DNA from: Diphasiastrum complanatum | Taxonomy: Eukaryota; Streptophyta; Lycopodiopsida; Lycopodiales; Lycopodiaceae | Reading direction: 5' to 3' | Length of the DNA stretch: 64,000 nucleotides | NCBI GenBank assembly: GCA_029204225.1 | Contig: CM055100.1 | Location: 32,081,645-32,145,644 of the forward strand | Shown: positions 1 to 10,585 of the stretch, piece after piece | Layout: each line of letters begins with the position of its first letter | Numbering within the stretch: the first letter of the stretch is position 1 | The notes under the pieces: model-generated | The model's input: the letters and a program-made list of their open reading frames with translations, nothing else | Databases searched by the model: none | Told to the model about the DNA's origin: nothing | Position numbers and translations under genes: made by a program

Positions 1-719
1 ATTGGTACATGGAAGTATAGGTGGTGTCAAAGGTTGTCTGTGATTAGTATTTGAGGGAGAGGAGGAGGTAGGAGTGCGTGATTGGCCCAGGTGGAAGGAT
101 AGAAATTGTTAGATAGCGTGGTCCTAGAGATTGTGAAGTTAGAGTTCCTTTGTCTCCACGTCTTTCATAGCATAGAAGTAGTAGATCATATCTTTCCTAA
201 GAATCCTATGGAAATGGCCTCTCTTCACATGAAGCTGGTGCAAAGAGGAATAATTTGTCCTCTTATGCTCTCCCCACTCCCTCTCTAGATTCTCTAAAAA
301 TGGCAAAAATTCCCCTCCTTGTCTCACAAATTACAATCAACGAGAGTTGTAGTTCTCTGAACAAACCCCTTTCATAAGTCAAACAAAGACCTCCACAACA
401 CTATTCCAAGCATAATTTTTGGCTATGGTAAAAAAAAAAAGGTGGTAAAATTGGTTTTTTCATTGAAAAAACACGTGTTTAAACTTTAATCTATGTTTTT
501 ACGAAGATTTCTTGTATTCAAACTTATTCAAGGGCATAGAGTCGAGATTCAAGAGCTCCATATAAGAGATTCATAGAAATTACGTCAGCCATCATGACAC
601 CATTGAAATTGTAATAAAAGCAAGGTAGGCATTGGTGCACCTTGTACATGGAAATCTGTAGTTTTGATACCAACTCTAAGAAACCCAGAATGCCAATCTT
701 TGTAAGGTAACTGCACACT
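1..719. other. Unassigned sequence left of LINE relic
   Basis: No coding region, RNA gene or clear repeat is recognisable here; short open frames on both strands have no protein-like pattern. There is a short A tract near 430-440. The distal 3' untranslated part of the LINE relic that begins to the right may reach into this stretch, but I see no defined tail. Missing 5' exons of CACTIN are not recognisable here either. Confidence 0.4.
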
Positions 720-887
720 GTCAAGTGACTTACCGCGCATAGAGTCGATTCAGACTCACTCGATAGATGCTGCTGACGTCGCCAAGAAGGTCGTCTCTGA
801 GTAGTGGCCCTATTAGCAATATGAGTAGTACGTCGTCTCTGGTCTCTATGTAGTAAAGAGTCACTGTCGTCGCCACTAACATCCGAT

Positions 888-1701
888 CTAGGGTCCGCCG
901 TCCATCAAATACGATGTGATCTGGAGCTGTGCATCAAGGTGAACAGATGGCTGGTGTAGGTCTCGTCGCAGTAAAGACATCTCTCGGACCATAACTGCGA
1001 CACATCTCGGGTCATCATATGCTATAAGGGACTGCAATGTGCCAGTCTCTGTGAAAAGGCAATGGTATCTCCCTTTGATCTCGTAGTAGACTGGACATTT
1101 GAACAAAAAGTGCTCCTTTGACTCCACCTTAGACAATGAACATAACTGGCAAATTCGCTCCTCACGTGGGATACCATGGAAACGTCCAATCTCAATCGCA
1201 AGCTGATGTGATGAGACTCATAGCTGACCCAGCGGGAATCTCAAGTGATGGGATAATCCAGACTCTAAATAGTGTGATCCATCTCCAAGAAATGAGTCCT
1301 GTAATAGTCGGGTTTAGCTCCTAATTGGCCTTGCTATGTGTGACAAAGGTATGCTCTGTAGAGGAAACGTCTGATATTTTCGTGAGTATCCGATTGGAGG
1401 CCGCGATAGATATTCCAAAAGTATCCAATAGATGTGATGCCTGTGAGAACCATGCAAGTGATAGCCCCATACTGTGAAGGTGTTGAGAGGATGTGAGTGC
1501 TGCCTCTGAATATCTCTGTGCATCAGTGGGAAGCAGCCCGAGAAGCTGTATATATGTGATGAGACAGAAGATGGCATCAAGCTGTAGAGGTGGAACTGCA
1601 AACTCTGCTAGGATAATTTGGTGCGGGACAAAGAGCTTAGCCCGTATCATCCGTGATAGCATAAGGACCTGGAGGCGTGAGATACTGGCCCAATCAACAG
1701 A
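888..1701 (-). pseudogene. LINE (non-LTR retrotransposon) ORF2 relic, C-terminal part
   Basis: This is the C-terminal end of a LINE reverse-transcriptase polyprotein, read on the minus strand. From 1701 downward the frame continues exactly from the LINE segment at 8117-8563, so the two pieces were contiguous before the gypsy element at 1707-8111 inserted. The upper part matches the helical region after the RT domain of jockey-like plant LINEs. The lower part (about 1165-890) carries CxxC followed by HxxxxC, the zinc-knuckle-like end of such proteins; key residues lie in the stretch reading CQLC and then EHFLFKCP. The frame is broken several times between 1300 and 1150. It is a dead fragment; the catalytic RT motifs are not in this half. 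Confidence 0.7.
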
Positions 1702-1706
1702 GGTGA
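1702..1706. repeat. Target-site duplication (GGTGA), left copy
   Basis: The five bases GGTGA directly flank the left end of the gypsy element and are repeated at 8112-8116. This proves integrase-mediated insertion into the LINE and fixes the element's exact ends. Confidence 0.9.
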
Positions 1707-2064
1707 TGTAATAGATCCTAACACCACAGTAGGGCAAACACTAACTGATCCACCCAACCTTGCCTACTCCCTGATATAGAGTAAGCCCCTCCTAGCCCAG
1801 TGTGAGGACTGGTAGCATGCTACTGCCAAGTGTCGGCCACGTGGCACTGACGTGGCCGACTGCACGTCGGGACCCAACTGGGGGCCCTATCCTGCTAACT
1901 GGGTCCCTAGGCTGCGTTAGGCCCGCCATGGCTATGGACCGTGCTGGGGCACACTACTCACACTGTCTTGCCCTGTTGGTCATGTACGCTGGACACGACC
2001 CTGACTGTGGTATCTGACCTATCTGTGTTCTCTAGGGTTCGGCACTGGTTACGAGCTCGTAACA
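1707..2064 (-). repeat. 3' LTR of the chromovirus
   Basis: Direct repeat of 7754-8111, 358 bp, beginning TG and ending CA in the standard sense. It lies immediately beyond the polypurine tract. Four substitutions separate it from the 5' LTR by eye, with no indel. Confidence 0.93.
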
Positions 2065-2075
2065 CTCCCTCCCCC
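2065..2075 (-). other. Polypurine tract
   Basis: On the minus strand an 11-base run of G and A (GGGGGAGGGAG) sits between the pol stop codon (2076-2078) and the first base of the 3' LTR. This is the plus-strand primer site used in reverse transcription of LTR elements. Confidence 0.85.
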
Positions 2076-4826
2076 TTAAGAACCGTCTTGGTCCTCTAAG
2101 ACAAAGTTTGGAAAAATCTTGCGAAGGACGCTGCCTTTTTCCCAAGTGGCATTCTCAATAGGCTGATCATTCCACTTAACCAGATATTCTCGGTATAGAG
2201 TATGACGAGTCTGCGTCTCTCTATTATCAAGAATTTCCTCTGGTTCATGTGGAGGTTGTTGAGGATCAAATGGGAGAACTAGAACACTGTCCCCTACCAG
2301 ATTGTCTGATCTGGCTAAGGCTTTTCGTAACTGACTTACATGAAAGACTGGAAAAACCTTACTGCTGTGTGGGAGTTCTAGTTCATAGGTGACCTCGCCT
2401 AGTCTCCTACTGATGGTAAAGGGACCACAATACCTTGGAGACAACTTAGCACACACTTCTGATTTGAGGGTTTTAGAGTCAACTGGGACTCTCAAGTAGA
2501 CTTTCTCACCAGTGGAGAACTGCACATCCCGTCTGTGTGGATCTGCATAATGCCTGGCTCGATCCTGGGACTGTTTAATGCTACGCTTAGCATGTTCTAT
2601 CATCTGGTTTAGGTCCTTTAAAAAGTTTCTGGCTGCTTCAACTTTTTCTTGTTTAAACCCTACAGCTGTGGGTGAGCGTGGCTGAAAATCGTACATCAGC
2701 ATAAATGGGCTGTATCCCGTAGCTGAATGTTTGGTATTGTTGTAAGCAAACTCTAATATCGAGAGATACTCCTCCCAATTAGTCTGCTTCTTGCTGACGT
2801 ATGCACGAAGCATATCCTCCAGCACTTGATTTACCCTTTCTGTTTGACCGTCCGTCTGTGGATGGTCGGTGATACTCATATTAAGTTTAGTATGGAGATG
2901 ATGGAATACTGCCCTCCAAAAATTTCTAGTAAACTTACTGTCCCGGTCGCTGACTATGCCGGAAGGTAGACCGTACAATTTAAATAGCCCGTCTACAAAC
3001 AACCTCGCTAACTCTGGAGCTCTAACGATTGTTTTGGTCGGAATGAAATGAGCCATTTTGGTCAGACGGTCAACTGTGACCCATATAGCGTCATTACCCT
3101 TTTGGGTTTTAGGCAGGCCTACTATAAAATCCATGGAGATACTCTCCCATTTACCAGCTGGTATTTCTAAGGGATGCAACAACCCTCCTGCCTTTAAACG
3201 CTCTGCTTTATTTACTTGACATTTCTGGCAACTGGTTACATACTGGTGGACGTCCTTTTTCATACTGGGCCAGAAAAATTGCCTACGAAGAAGCTCATAG
3301 GTCTTCTGTATGCCTACGTGTTCCGCGCTAGGATTGTCATGACATTCATATAGGACCTGCTGCCTATAATCCTCTGAATTGGGGACACATACTCTATCTC
3401 TATAGAGCAAGTACTCATCCTGAATGGAATACTGTTTCCATTTGAATCCTTGAGTCAACTGACCCTCAACCACTGGGGTTTGCTTGGGTAATACAGGCTC
3501 AGAATTTTCAACGTCATCTGACGACGTATACTCGGACTCATCATCATCCTCAACGGAAGCTGCCGTATTCTTGGATGAACTGGCACCAGCCCCGGGAACT
3601 GGTTCTGGAGTCTGTAACTGTCTGTTCTGGACTGAGTTCCAGATAATAGAGAAGAATGCATCATGCTGGCATTTCCCTCTCAAGGACTCGAGTAACTCAT
3701 TACGAATATGAGTAAAACTCAGCTCGTTTATCATAGGCATTCTGCTAAGGGCATCTGCTACTGTATTGAATTTTTCATGCCTATATCTGATAGACATGTC
3801 AAACTCTTGCATCAACTCTGCCCAACGAGCTTTCCGACCTCTAAGCTCAGGTTGATTGCAAAGGTATCTGAGACTCTCATGGTCTGTCAGGACCTCAAAG
3901 TTGGCACCATACAAATAATGCCTCCAAGTCTTAAGGGCATGGACTATAGAAAAGAGTTCCTTTTCATAGGCACTGTACCTAGTCTGAGCTGGCTCGAGTT
4001 TTTTACTCTCGAACGCAACTGGTCGTCCGCCCTGAGTTAGCACAGCACCTACTGCAAAGTCGCTAGCATCTGTTTCGACCACAAATGGCTGATTGGGGTC
4101 GACGACTTTTAAAACTGGTGCTGTAGCTAAGGCTGTTTTGAGAGCATCAAAGCTCTCCTGTTGTGCGGACTCCCAAATGAACTCCTTTCCCTTCCCCTTA
4201 AGAAGATTTGTCATAGGAACTGCTATCTGAGCATATTCCTTGACAAGTCGTCTGTAATATCCCGCCAAACCAAGAAAGATCTGAAGTTCCAAAATATTTT
4301 GAGGTCTCAGCCAACTGAGTATGGCTTTAACCTTATTTGGGTCCATCTTAATCCCATCTGAAGAGATAATGTGACCCAAATATGCTACTTCTTCAACGAA
4401 GAATTCACACTTGGATTGTTTAGCATAAAGCTTATGCTTTCTGAGCAGTCGAAACACCTTTCTGAGGTGTTTTAGATGCTCCTTCCTCGTTTTGCTGTAG
4501 ACGAGGATGTCATCTAAAAATACGACTACAAACTTACCCAAGTATGGTCTGAGGACACTGTTCATCAAGGTCATAAAGGTAGCTGGAGCATTTGTGAGCC
4601 CAAATGGCATCACCTTAAACTCATAATGACCGTGACGAGTCCTAAAAGCTGTTTTTGAGACATCTTCCGATTTTATACGGACTTGATGATATCCCGATCT
4701 GAGGTCTATTTTGCTGAAAAACTTAGCCCCGTCGAGTTGATCAAACAACTCGTCTGCCCGAGGCATAGGGTATTTATTCTTAATTGTGACTTTATTGAGG
4801 GCTCTGTAATCTACGCAAAGACGCAT
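2076..4826 (-). pseudogene. pol: Chromovirus pol: RT core, RNase H, integrase, chromodomain
   Basis: This long open frame of 916 codons copies the element's RNA into DNA and inserts it. The RT catalytic FLDD lies at residues 103-106. RNase H starts around TDASD (252-256). An acidic Ser/Glu-rich linker occupies about 405-450. The integrase has its zinc site H496/H503/C533/C536 and the catalytic triad D566, D627, E663, with the exact 35-residue spacing of D,D35E enzymes. The last 55 residues or so form a chromodomain, which targets related elements to particular chromatin. The first codon is not a real start: the preceding codon is a TGA that separates this frame from the upstream RT portion in the same phase, so without readthrough the product is not made. 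The domain set is otherwise whole. Confidence 0.92.
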
Positions 4827-5834
4827 TCACGCCTCTTTCTTTTTCACCAATAGGACTGGTGAGGCCCATGGTGAACTACTGGTCTGAATTTGGCCTTTCC
4901 CAAGATAGTCTGTTAACTGCCTAGTTATTTCTTCATCCTCTGTTCGGCTGACCCGATACGGAGGTTTAGAAACAGGTGCTGTACCTGGTACTAGGTTTAT
5001 TACATGATCTACCTCTCTGCTAGGTGGTAAACCATGTGGCAAATCTTCAGGAAAAACATCTTTAAATTTAGACAATAAAGTTTCTAATTTACTGATTTTC
5101 TGCTGAATAGAACTGGAAATAGAAACTTCAGGAATAAATTGAAAGTCACATAAGAATACCTGATGGTCTTCGTCTCCGATTAGATGACAGAGTTCTGAAC
5201 TGCAGACCATAGGGCTGTTGGGAACATCATGCTCCCCATGCAACTGGATCTCTCGGCCTTTATGCTGAAAGCTGAGGGTGTTCTCCTGATAGTTTCTGTG
5301 GAGGGAAGGTCCTAAACTGTAGAGCCAATCTCTCCCGAGAATAATGTCTGTTCGATCCAGGTGCATTATCTGAAAGTTTATTTCATCTTGGTACCCCTGA
5401 ATACCAAGATTTAACTTACTTACCATAGTTTCCCATATTTTTTTATCTTCACCCTTAGCTAATGAAACTATGTACCTATGCTGACTAGGTACTTCTGGTA
5501 GTTTAAGCTTTTTAACCAGGGTGTGGTTGATGAAATTATGGGTTGCCCCATCATCAACCATGACTCTTACTAACTGGTTACCAACTTTCCCATGCATACG
5601 TACTAGGTCATGCGGCCCAAAGCTGAAGGGTCTCGCTAGCATTGCAGAGGTCAGCTGGCAACAATGTTCATGATCTTCATGATACACTTTGATCTCGGAA
5701 GCTGCCGAGTCACTGGGGAAACATACAGTCTGAACAAGATGAACTTGTTTTTTATCTTTTTTATCTTTTTTAGTGAAAGGCCCCTTGGGACACTGTCTGA
5801 CTGTGTGTCCCTTGCCCATACACACAAAGCACAA
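4827..5834 (-). pseudogene. pol: Chromovirus nucleocapsid zinc knuckle, protease and RT N-terminus
   Basis: This frame of 335 codons opens inside the gag-pol region. It begins with a CCHC zinc knuckle (residues 2-15), followed by a retropepsin-like aspartic protease with the active site in VDDGA (around residue 92) and the conserved ILGRDWL strand further on. It then runs into the RT N-terminal region (VDHVINL..., PYR, WASPVLLVKKK). It ends at TGA 4827-4829, one codon before the next frame and in the same phase, where related elements have tryptophan; a single G-to-A change is the simplest explanation. It is out of phase with gag, consistent with an indel near 5920-5940. The ATG is internal and probably not a true start. 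Confidence 0.88.
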
Positions 5835-5869
5835 ACGTTCTTGTTTGGCTTTCTCAAAATCATCTGGTT

Positions 5870-6859
5870 TTAAGGGCTGTATGAGTGAAGGGCGTTTCTA
5901 AGGAGCTTCACTTTTAAATTTGTCTTCTTTCTTTTTAAAAATTTCTTTTTAAATTGAAAGTCTTTCTGAGAAGGCTGCTCAGAAAGTGGCTGTTGTCTCG
6001 CCTTCTTCCTACCCACTGAGTCATCATAGATTTGAGCATATCTGAGAGCTTGCTCAAGGGTAGTAGGCGAGTTTCTCTGGACCTCTACTTTATATTCATC
6101 TTTGAGGCCACGGACAAATCCTCTGATTTTCTGATAGTCATCCATATTTTTAATCTTTAAAATTGCTTCTCGATACTGCGAGATGTATTGGATGAGGGAT
6201 TTATCCATTACTGTTCTTTCCCAGGCTTCCCAGGCTCTATCCAGTTCATTTTCTGGTAGAAATTCTCTTAGGAAAGCTTCTTCAAAAGCTTTCCATGACC
6301 GGGGAGTCTGCCCAGTCTCCTGGAGATTTAACCACCACTTATAGGCCATAGGCCCTAAGGAAAGACTGGCCTCAATTGCTTGCAAATGGTCAGGGGTCTG
6401 TTTAAGAGCATGAATGTTCTTCCATTTGCTGAGGAAGGTTTGTAGAATATCTGCATTTCTATCCTTCTCTTCCCCATTAAAAGTAGGAGGCTTTAAATCT
6501 TTAAAAACACTGGGGTGAGACCGTAAAGTCTCACCCGAAACTGATGGAAGTGGAGAAGGGGATAACTGAGAAGTGGAGGGAAGGCTTCCTTTCGCGGAAC
6601 TCAAAATCAAACTTTTGAGTTCAGCGAACGAGTCGTCCACACTGGACTTGAAATTGGCTAATGCCAACTTCAGTTCATCCACTTCTGTTACCAATTGGAG
6701 GAACTGCTCCTTGGTAACCAGTTCGTCGAGTTCTTCGGCGAACTGTTCCTGTTCTTCTACTTCCATGGGTTCCTTCCCTTTCCTGTAAGCCAAGGCTTCT
6801 GTTTCAAGTTCGTCGAAGCCTCTCTCCTGGGGTTGATCAGGTCCCTGAGGAGTGGTCAT
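5870..6859 (-). pseudogene. gag: Chromovirus gag (capsid)
   Basis: This 329-codon frame encodes the structural protein that packages the element's RNA. The N-terminal half contains an acidic, Glu/Leu-rich segment likely to form a coiled coil (residues about 30-95). The middle is a Retrotrans_gag capsid domain recognisable by the pattern LQTFLSKW, KWWLNL, FLREFLP and IRGFVRGL. The normal C-terminal zinc knuckle is missing from this frame because a frameshift in the A-rich stretch near 5920-5940 diverts translation to a stop at 5870. The knuckle is found in the next frame at about 5834-5790, after an in-frame TAG near 5900. The start ATG at 6859 is the first in frame after the leader and looks genuine. 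Confidence 0.88.
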
Positions 6860-7740
6860 CTTCGAAACTGAAAGAGAGCTACCTTAACTTCTGAAGGAAA
6901 AAAGTCTAAAAGACTAATTTACAACTGTACAAGGGAAAGGAAAGAAGACTTAGCTGTTTCTGAGGATTGTACTTCCAAAGAAAGAATGAAGAGGAACCCT
7001 TTCAGCTCTTTTCCCCAAGATTTTAGACCTGCTGTCCCAAAAAATGCCAGTTTGAAGCTTCAAAACGGTGCCAAATTTCCCGGTTTTTTGAGGATAGTAG
7101 CTCGCTGGTCTGATTGCAACCCAACTGGCTCATTTACTTCTGATTTGAGACCCAAAAAGTATTTCAATTTCTGATTTTGGTGTCTCCCTCCCTCGCTGGC
7201 TGGACAGCCACATGTTTGGCCCAATTTTCTAAAATTTAAGGCCCAAAACTTGCTTGAAACTTTGATCTGACTTCAAGTAGTAGGTTGCTGGTATGTGGCA
7301 ATCTAGTTTGATGTTCAAACTACTGAAAAATTCTCAAAAACAGTGATGAAAAACCAATTTTTCACCTCCCTGTCCAGCGCTGGCCCTGCTAAGAAAATTT
7401 GCTTGAAAACCCCTCAAACTTCCTTGGATTTCTCTGAAATTTCAGAGGTAGATGTCTGATCCCACAGCGATGGACCTGCTCGTTGGTTTCTACTCTAAAT
7501 CCTTTCTAAAATCTCCTATCAGATGTCTGAAATCTGATATAGATTGCTGCCTTTCCAGCGATTTACCTACAGAAGGAATTCTACTTCCTACAACTGTAAA
7601 TTCTCAGTGAATTTCAAGGGTTTGAAGGCTGCACCTACAGCGATTCTCCTCCTCTAATCTTTTTTGAGAACCTGAGAAACACTTCCTATCTTCTGATAGC
7701 TTTCTCTACTGCTGCTCCTGAACTTCCTAGGATGGAGATG
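6860..7740 (-). other. Chromovirus leader between primer site and gag
   Basis: About 880 bp of untranslated leader in the minus sense. No coding pattern is visible. Such leaders carry the packaging signal in related elements, but no specific structure was identified here. Confidence 0.6.
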
Positions 7741-7752
7741 GCTCTGATACCA
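7741..7752 (-). other. Primer-binding site (tRNA-iMet type)
   Basis: Minus-strand TGGTATCAGAGC lies one base inside the 5' LTR and is complementary to the 3' end of plant initiator tRNA-Met. This is the standard minus-strand primer site of many plant LTR elements. Confidence 0.9.
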
Positions 7753-7753
7753 G

Positions 7754-8111
7754 TGTAATAGATCCTAACACCACAGTAGGGCAAACACTAACTGATCCAC
7801 CCAACCTTGCCTACTCCCTGATATAGAGTAAGCCCCTCCTAGCCCAGTGTGAGGACTAGTAGCATGCTACTGCCAAGTGTCGGCCACGTGGCACTGACGT
7901 GGCCGACTGCACGTCGGGACCCAACTGGGGGCCCTATCCTGCTGACAGGGTCCCTAGGCTGTGTTAGGCCCGCCATGGCTATGGACCGTGCTGGGGCACA
8001 CTACTCACACTGTCTTGCCCTGTTGGTCATGTACGCTGGACACGACCCTGACTGTGGTATCTGACCTATCTGTGTTCTCTAGGGTTCGGCACTGGTTACG
8101 AGCTCGTAACA
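7754..8111 (-). repeat. 5' LTR of the chromovirus
   Basis: 358 bp direct repeat of 1707-2064, ending next to the GGTGA duplication. In the minus orientation it should carry the element's promoter. Confidence 0.93.
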
Positions 8112-8116
8112 GGTGA
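8112..8116. repeat. Target-site duplication (GGTGA), right copy
   Basis: Matches 1702-1706 exactly and abuts the CA end of the 5' LTR. Confidence 0.9.
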
Positions 8117-8562
8117 GCCCTGGGCACCATGTCTCTGCAACATACAATAATGTAGTGTGGGAGACAAAAGTATCAATTAACCGACAGTTACTCGGGGCAT
8201 CCCGAATAAATCTTTGAAAGCAAACACGCTCAAGCTGGACCAAGGAGGCATGTCCCTTCCCAAGTCTGGCTGTATTTGCATGTCTCATACCAAATATAGG
8301 ACCAGTGAAAAGAACCCCAAGATAAGTGTAGGATGACACAATCTCCAACGGCTGTCCATCTAGAAAAAGCTCTCGTCGCTGCATGAAAGCCTTGGATGTG
8401 TTGAAGAAAAGCGTGGAACAAAATCAAAGGCTTTCCTGAAGTCAACAAAGCAATAGTAAACCCTCTGTCTCCTATACCTGGCCTCCTCAATGATAGCTCG
8501 AAGAGTGAACACATGATCCGTGGTAGAGTGGTGAGCACGAAAGCCAGCCTGGCCCAATGCAT

Positions 8563-8563
<1 letters not shown>
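8117..8563 (-). pseudogene. LINE ORF2 relic, RT domain part (split by the gypsy insertion)
   Basis: On the minus strand this encodes the start of an RT palm (QAGFRAHHSTTDH, then FVDFRKAFD, RT motif A), followed after a junction near 8405 by the post-catalytic region (YLGVLF, then LLYVAETW). The expected motif C with its YxDD aspartates is absent, so an internal deletion of roughly 150 or more codons has removed the active site. The 5' end is truncated right at a 40 bp AG repeat. The frame at 8117 continues directly into 1701, across the gypsy insertion. This is a 5'-truncated, internally deleted, inactive copy. The domain looks closest to jockey-like elements of plants, but the family is uncertain. 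Confidence 0.72.

Positions 8564-8564
<1 letters not shown>

Positions 8565-8604
<40 letters not shown>
8565..8604. repeat. (AG)20 microsatellite
   Basis: A perfect 40 bp AG repeat, read as (CT)n on the strand of the flanking LINEs. It lies exactly between the 5' truncation point of one LINE copy and the 3' end of another, so it is probably the tail of the second copy. Confidence 0.9.
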
Positions 8605-8607
<3 letters not shown>

Positions 8608-8908
8608 TATTAATGTCTTTTCCATGCCAAAGGCATATAAGCCTAATGAAGTACATGTCAAGTATGTGGTAACCATGGGAGCGTATAAAACGTCTCCAAA
8701 AACTATAATAAAGAAAAACATCTAGTACAAACTAAAACTAAAATGGACACGTATGCAAAAGTGTGTGCATAATAATCACGCATCATGGGTCCTCATAGGC
8801 TATGAGGGAGCGTAGAGTGGTAGGCATATCTCGAAAACTGCAGTGATATCGCCCTCTGATCTCATAGTATACTGGGCATCTAAAGATAAAGTGCTCCTCA
8901 GACTTTTG
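8605..8908 (-). pseudogene. Second LINE copy, 3' terminal fragment
   Basis: The minus-strand translation of about 8908-8800 reproduces the EHF-FRCP-YYEIRGRYH segment found in the first LINE copy at 1110-1040, so this is the same family. It is 5'-truncated just upstream of that zinc-binding motif. It ends with an AATAAA-like hexamer followed by the (CT)20 tract, which appears to be its tail in place of poly(A). Too little remains for any function. Confidence 0.65.
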
Positions 8909-10585
8909 TAATACTTTTTTTTTGCGTGAGGGTAGGGATTGAGATGAAACATAGATTAGAATCTAGATCATTGCGTTGGAGTTATTATTACTTATTAATA
9001 ATCGGTGTTAGATAATAGAATCTAGATTAGTGTGTGATTATTGATTAGTGTGCGATTAGTGTTGGAAGTTAGAGACTAGTGTTAAATTTAGGGTTTGGCC
9101 TTGGGTCATCAATGGATGTACTATATAGTATGGATCGTAACAATAGTTGGACTTGGGAGTTACGTATGAATCATGACAATAGGTGGGACTTGGGAGTTGA
9201 ATTCAAGATTGATCGTTGATTAATTATAATGTAGTATGTACTTTGCAATTTAAACATTAAGAAAGCGCTAGTTTTGCTATAATAGAAGGCTAGGAAAAAA
9301 TTCCCTGAAAAAAAAACCCCTAAAACCGATTCGCCAATTCTCTCCTAGGGTTGCCGATTCTTTCCCATTTCAAACCCTTTTCGAAAAGGCGTTTAAAGAA
9401 GGTCCATGAAACATTGCATGGGGTATTTAGATGTCTAGTTTGTTAGAATAGTAAGCTGGATGATGAGGACACTTGGGAGGAAGATCTAAGATTGAAATCT
9501 TTTGGTTGTGGAACAACCAATCGGTGGCCTGTCCATTATTGACTTGAAGTATTGTGTTGAGCACGAAGGAAGGTACTTGTGTAGAAATAATGGGTGTGAA
9601 TAGGATTGTGACTAACTTTTTAGCCAACTTTCTTGAAGGTGCATAAGAGGAGAGGCCATAATCTGGATACAACAGGGTGATGATCTAGTGTGGATTCTCC
9701 ACAAAATGCCATGATGAAGATGGAGAATCAAGTCCTATGAAAATGTTATAGGCGTATTTGAGGCATTTGTAAAAAAATCCATAACGAAAAAAGCAAAAAA
9801 CAAACATATGTCTGGAAAAAGTAAAATATGTACGAAATGGTGTGCCTGTATCTCACACTTAGAATTTATGGTTGAAACTACACAATATCCAAAAGTTTGA
9901 AAGATAAAGTTTTCTTAGCCCCACCCATCCTTTTCTGATTTCAAAGAAAACATTAATGTAAAGAGAGTTTCTGAAAAACATACTAGAGTGGATGCATATC
10001 TTGTTCGGTTTCAGAACCATAGTGGTGCAACATTTCAGCATATTTGGATTCCTGTCTCAAAATGCTGCGAAGTCTTTTGATGGCTGTAATTATTGTTGTA
10101 CTTGGACATATCCTCCTTTTTGCTGACCTTCACCGTCCCTTATGGAAATTCTGTCTAATTACTTTCTGAGAAGGTTTTTGGCAGGAACACTGGTTAAGAA
10201 CAAAAATTCACATAGGGTAAAGCAAACTTTCAAAGGGTACTTGTATCAACGTTGAGATGTTATTTACTCCTGTGGCTTTATCTGTGTCTAAGAAGTGCAA
10301 GAGGGAACAAAGCCAAAATTGTCTACAACTTTTTTATTTTGGACATGTGTCATATGTTTATTGTGGTTAGAAAGATTCAAAGTTAAGCCAGTCTAATACT
10401 TCAGCCTGTCTTTGCACGAAATAAAACAGAAGCGATACGTTTTGTAGCACTCTCTTAAGATTCTACTCCTTTGTGCTGCCGTGTCTAGTTTGTTCTTTTT
10501 TTCTTTGCTCAAGTGGTGTCTTACATCTACCTAGAGTTTAGACAGATTTATGCCCTGGGCTCATCTTTGTGTATATTTATTGCAG
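8909..10585. other. Sequence upstream of the first visible CACTIN exon
   Basis: No exon of the expected CACTIN N-terminal region can be read here, and no other coding pattern is visible. A stretch near 9300-9400 with CCCTAAAACC and CTAGGGTT resembles plant 5' leader sequence but is followed by no convincing ATG frame. A polypyrimidine-rich acceptor ends at 10585. The stretch is most simply the right end of a long intron whose left part holds the LINE and gypsy insertions. Confidence 0.5.

Larger units (their letters stand above)
1707..8111 (-). mobile_element. Ty3/gypsy chromovirus LTR retrotransposon, nearly intact
   Basis: This is a complete LTR retrotransposon on the minus strand: 5' LTR 7754-8111, primer-binding site 7741-7752, leader, gag (6859-5870), protease/RT start (5834-4827), RT-RNase H-integrase-chromodomain (4826-2076), polypurine tract, 3' LTR 1707-2064, and GGTGA target duplications outside. 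The LTRs are each 358 bp and differ by eye at four positions (about 1.1%), so insertion is recent; at an assumed grass-like rate of 1.3e-8 per site per year it would be about 0.4 million years. Three lesions prevent a continuous polyprotein: a frameshift near 5920-5940, an in-frame TAG near 5900 and a TGA at 4827-4829. Domain order and the terminal chromodomain place it among plant chromoviruses (Tekay/CRM/Reina-type); I cannot assign the lineage more finely. Confidence 0.93.

Noticed and set aside
1802-2017. 71-codon plus frame, repeated almost identically at 7849-8064
   Set aside because: It lies wholly inside the two LTRs on the opposite strand to the element and is simply duplicated with them.
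9290-9400. CACTIN promoter and 5' UTR suggested by CCCTAAAACC and CTAGGGTT motifs
   Set aside because: No ATG frame with Cactin N-terminal residues follows before the mid-protein exon at 10586; the motifs are too common to use alone.
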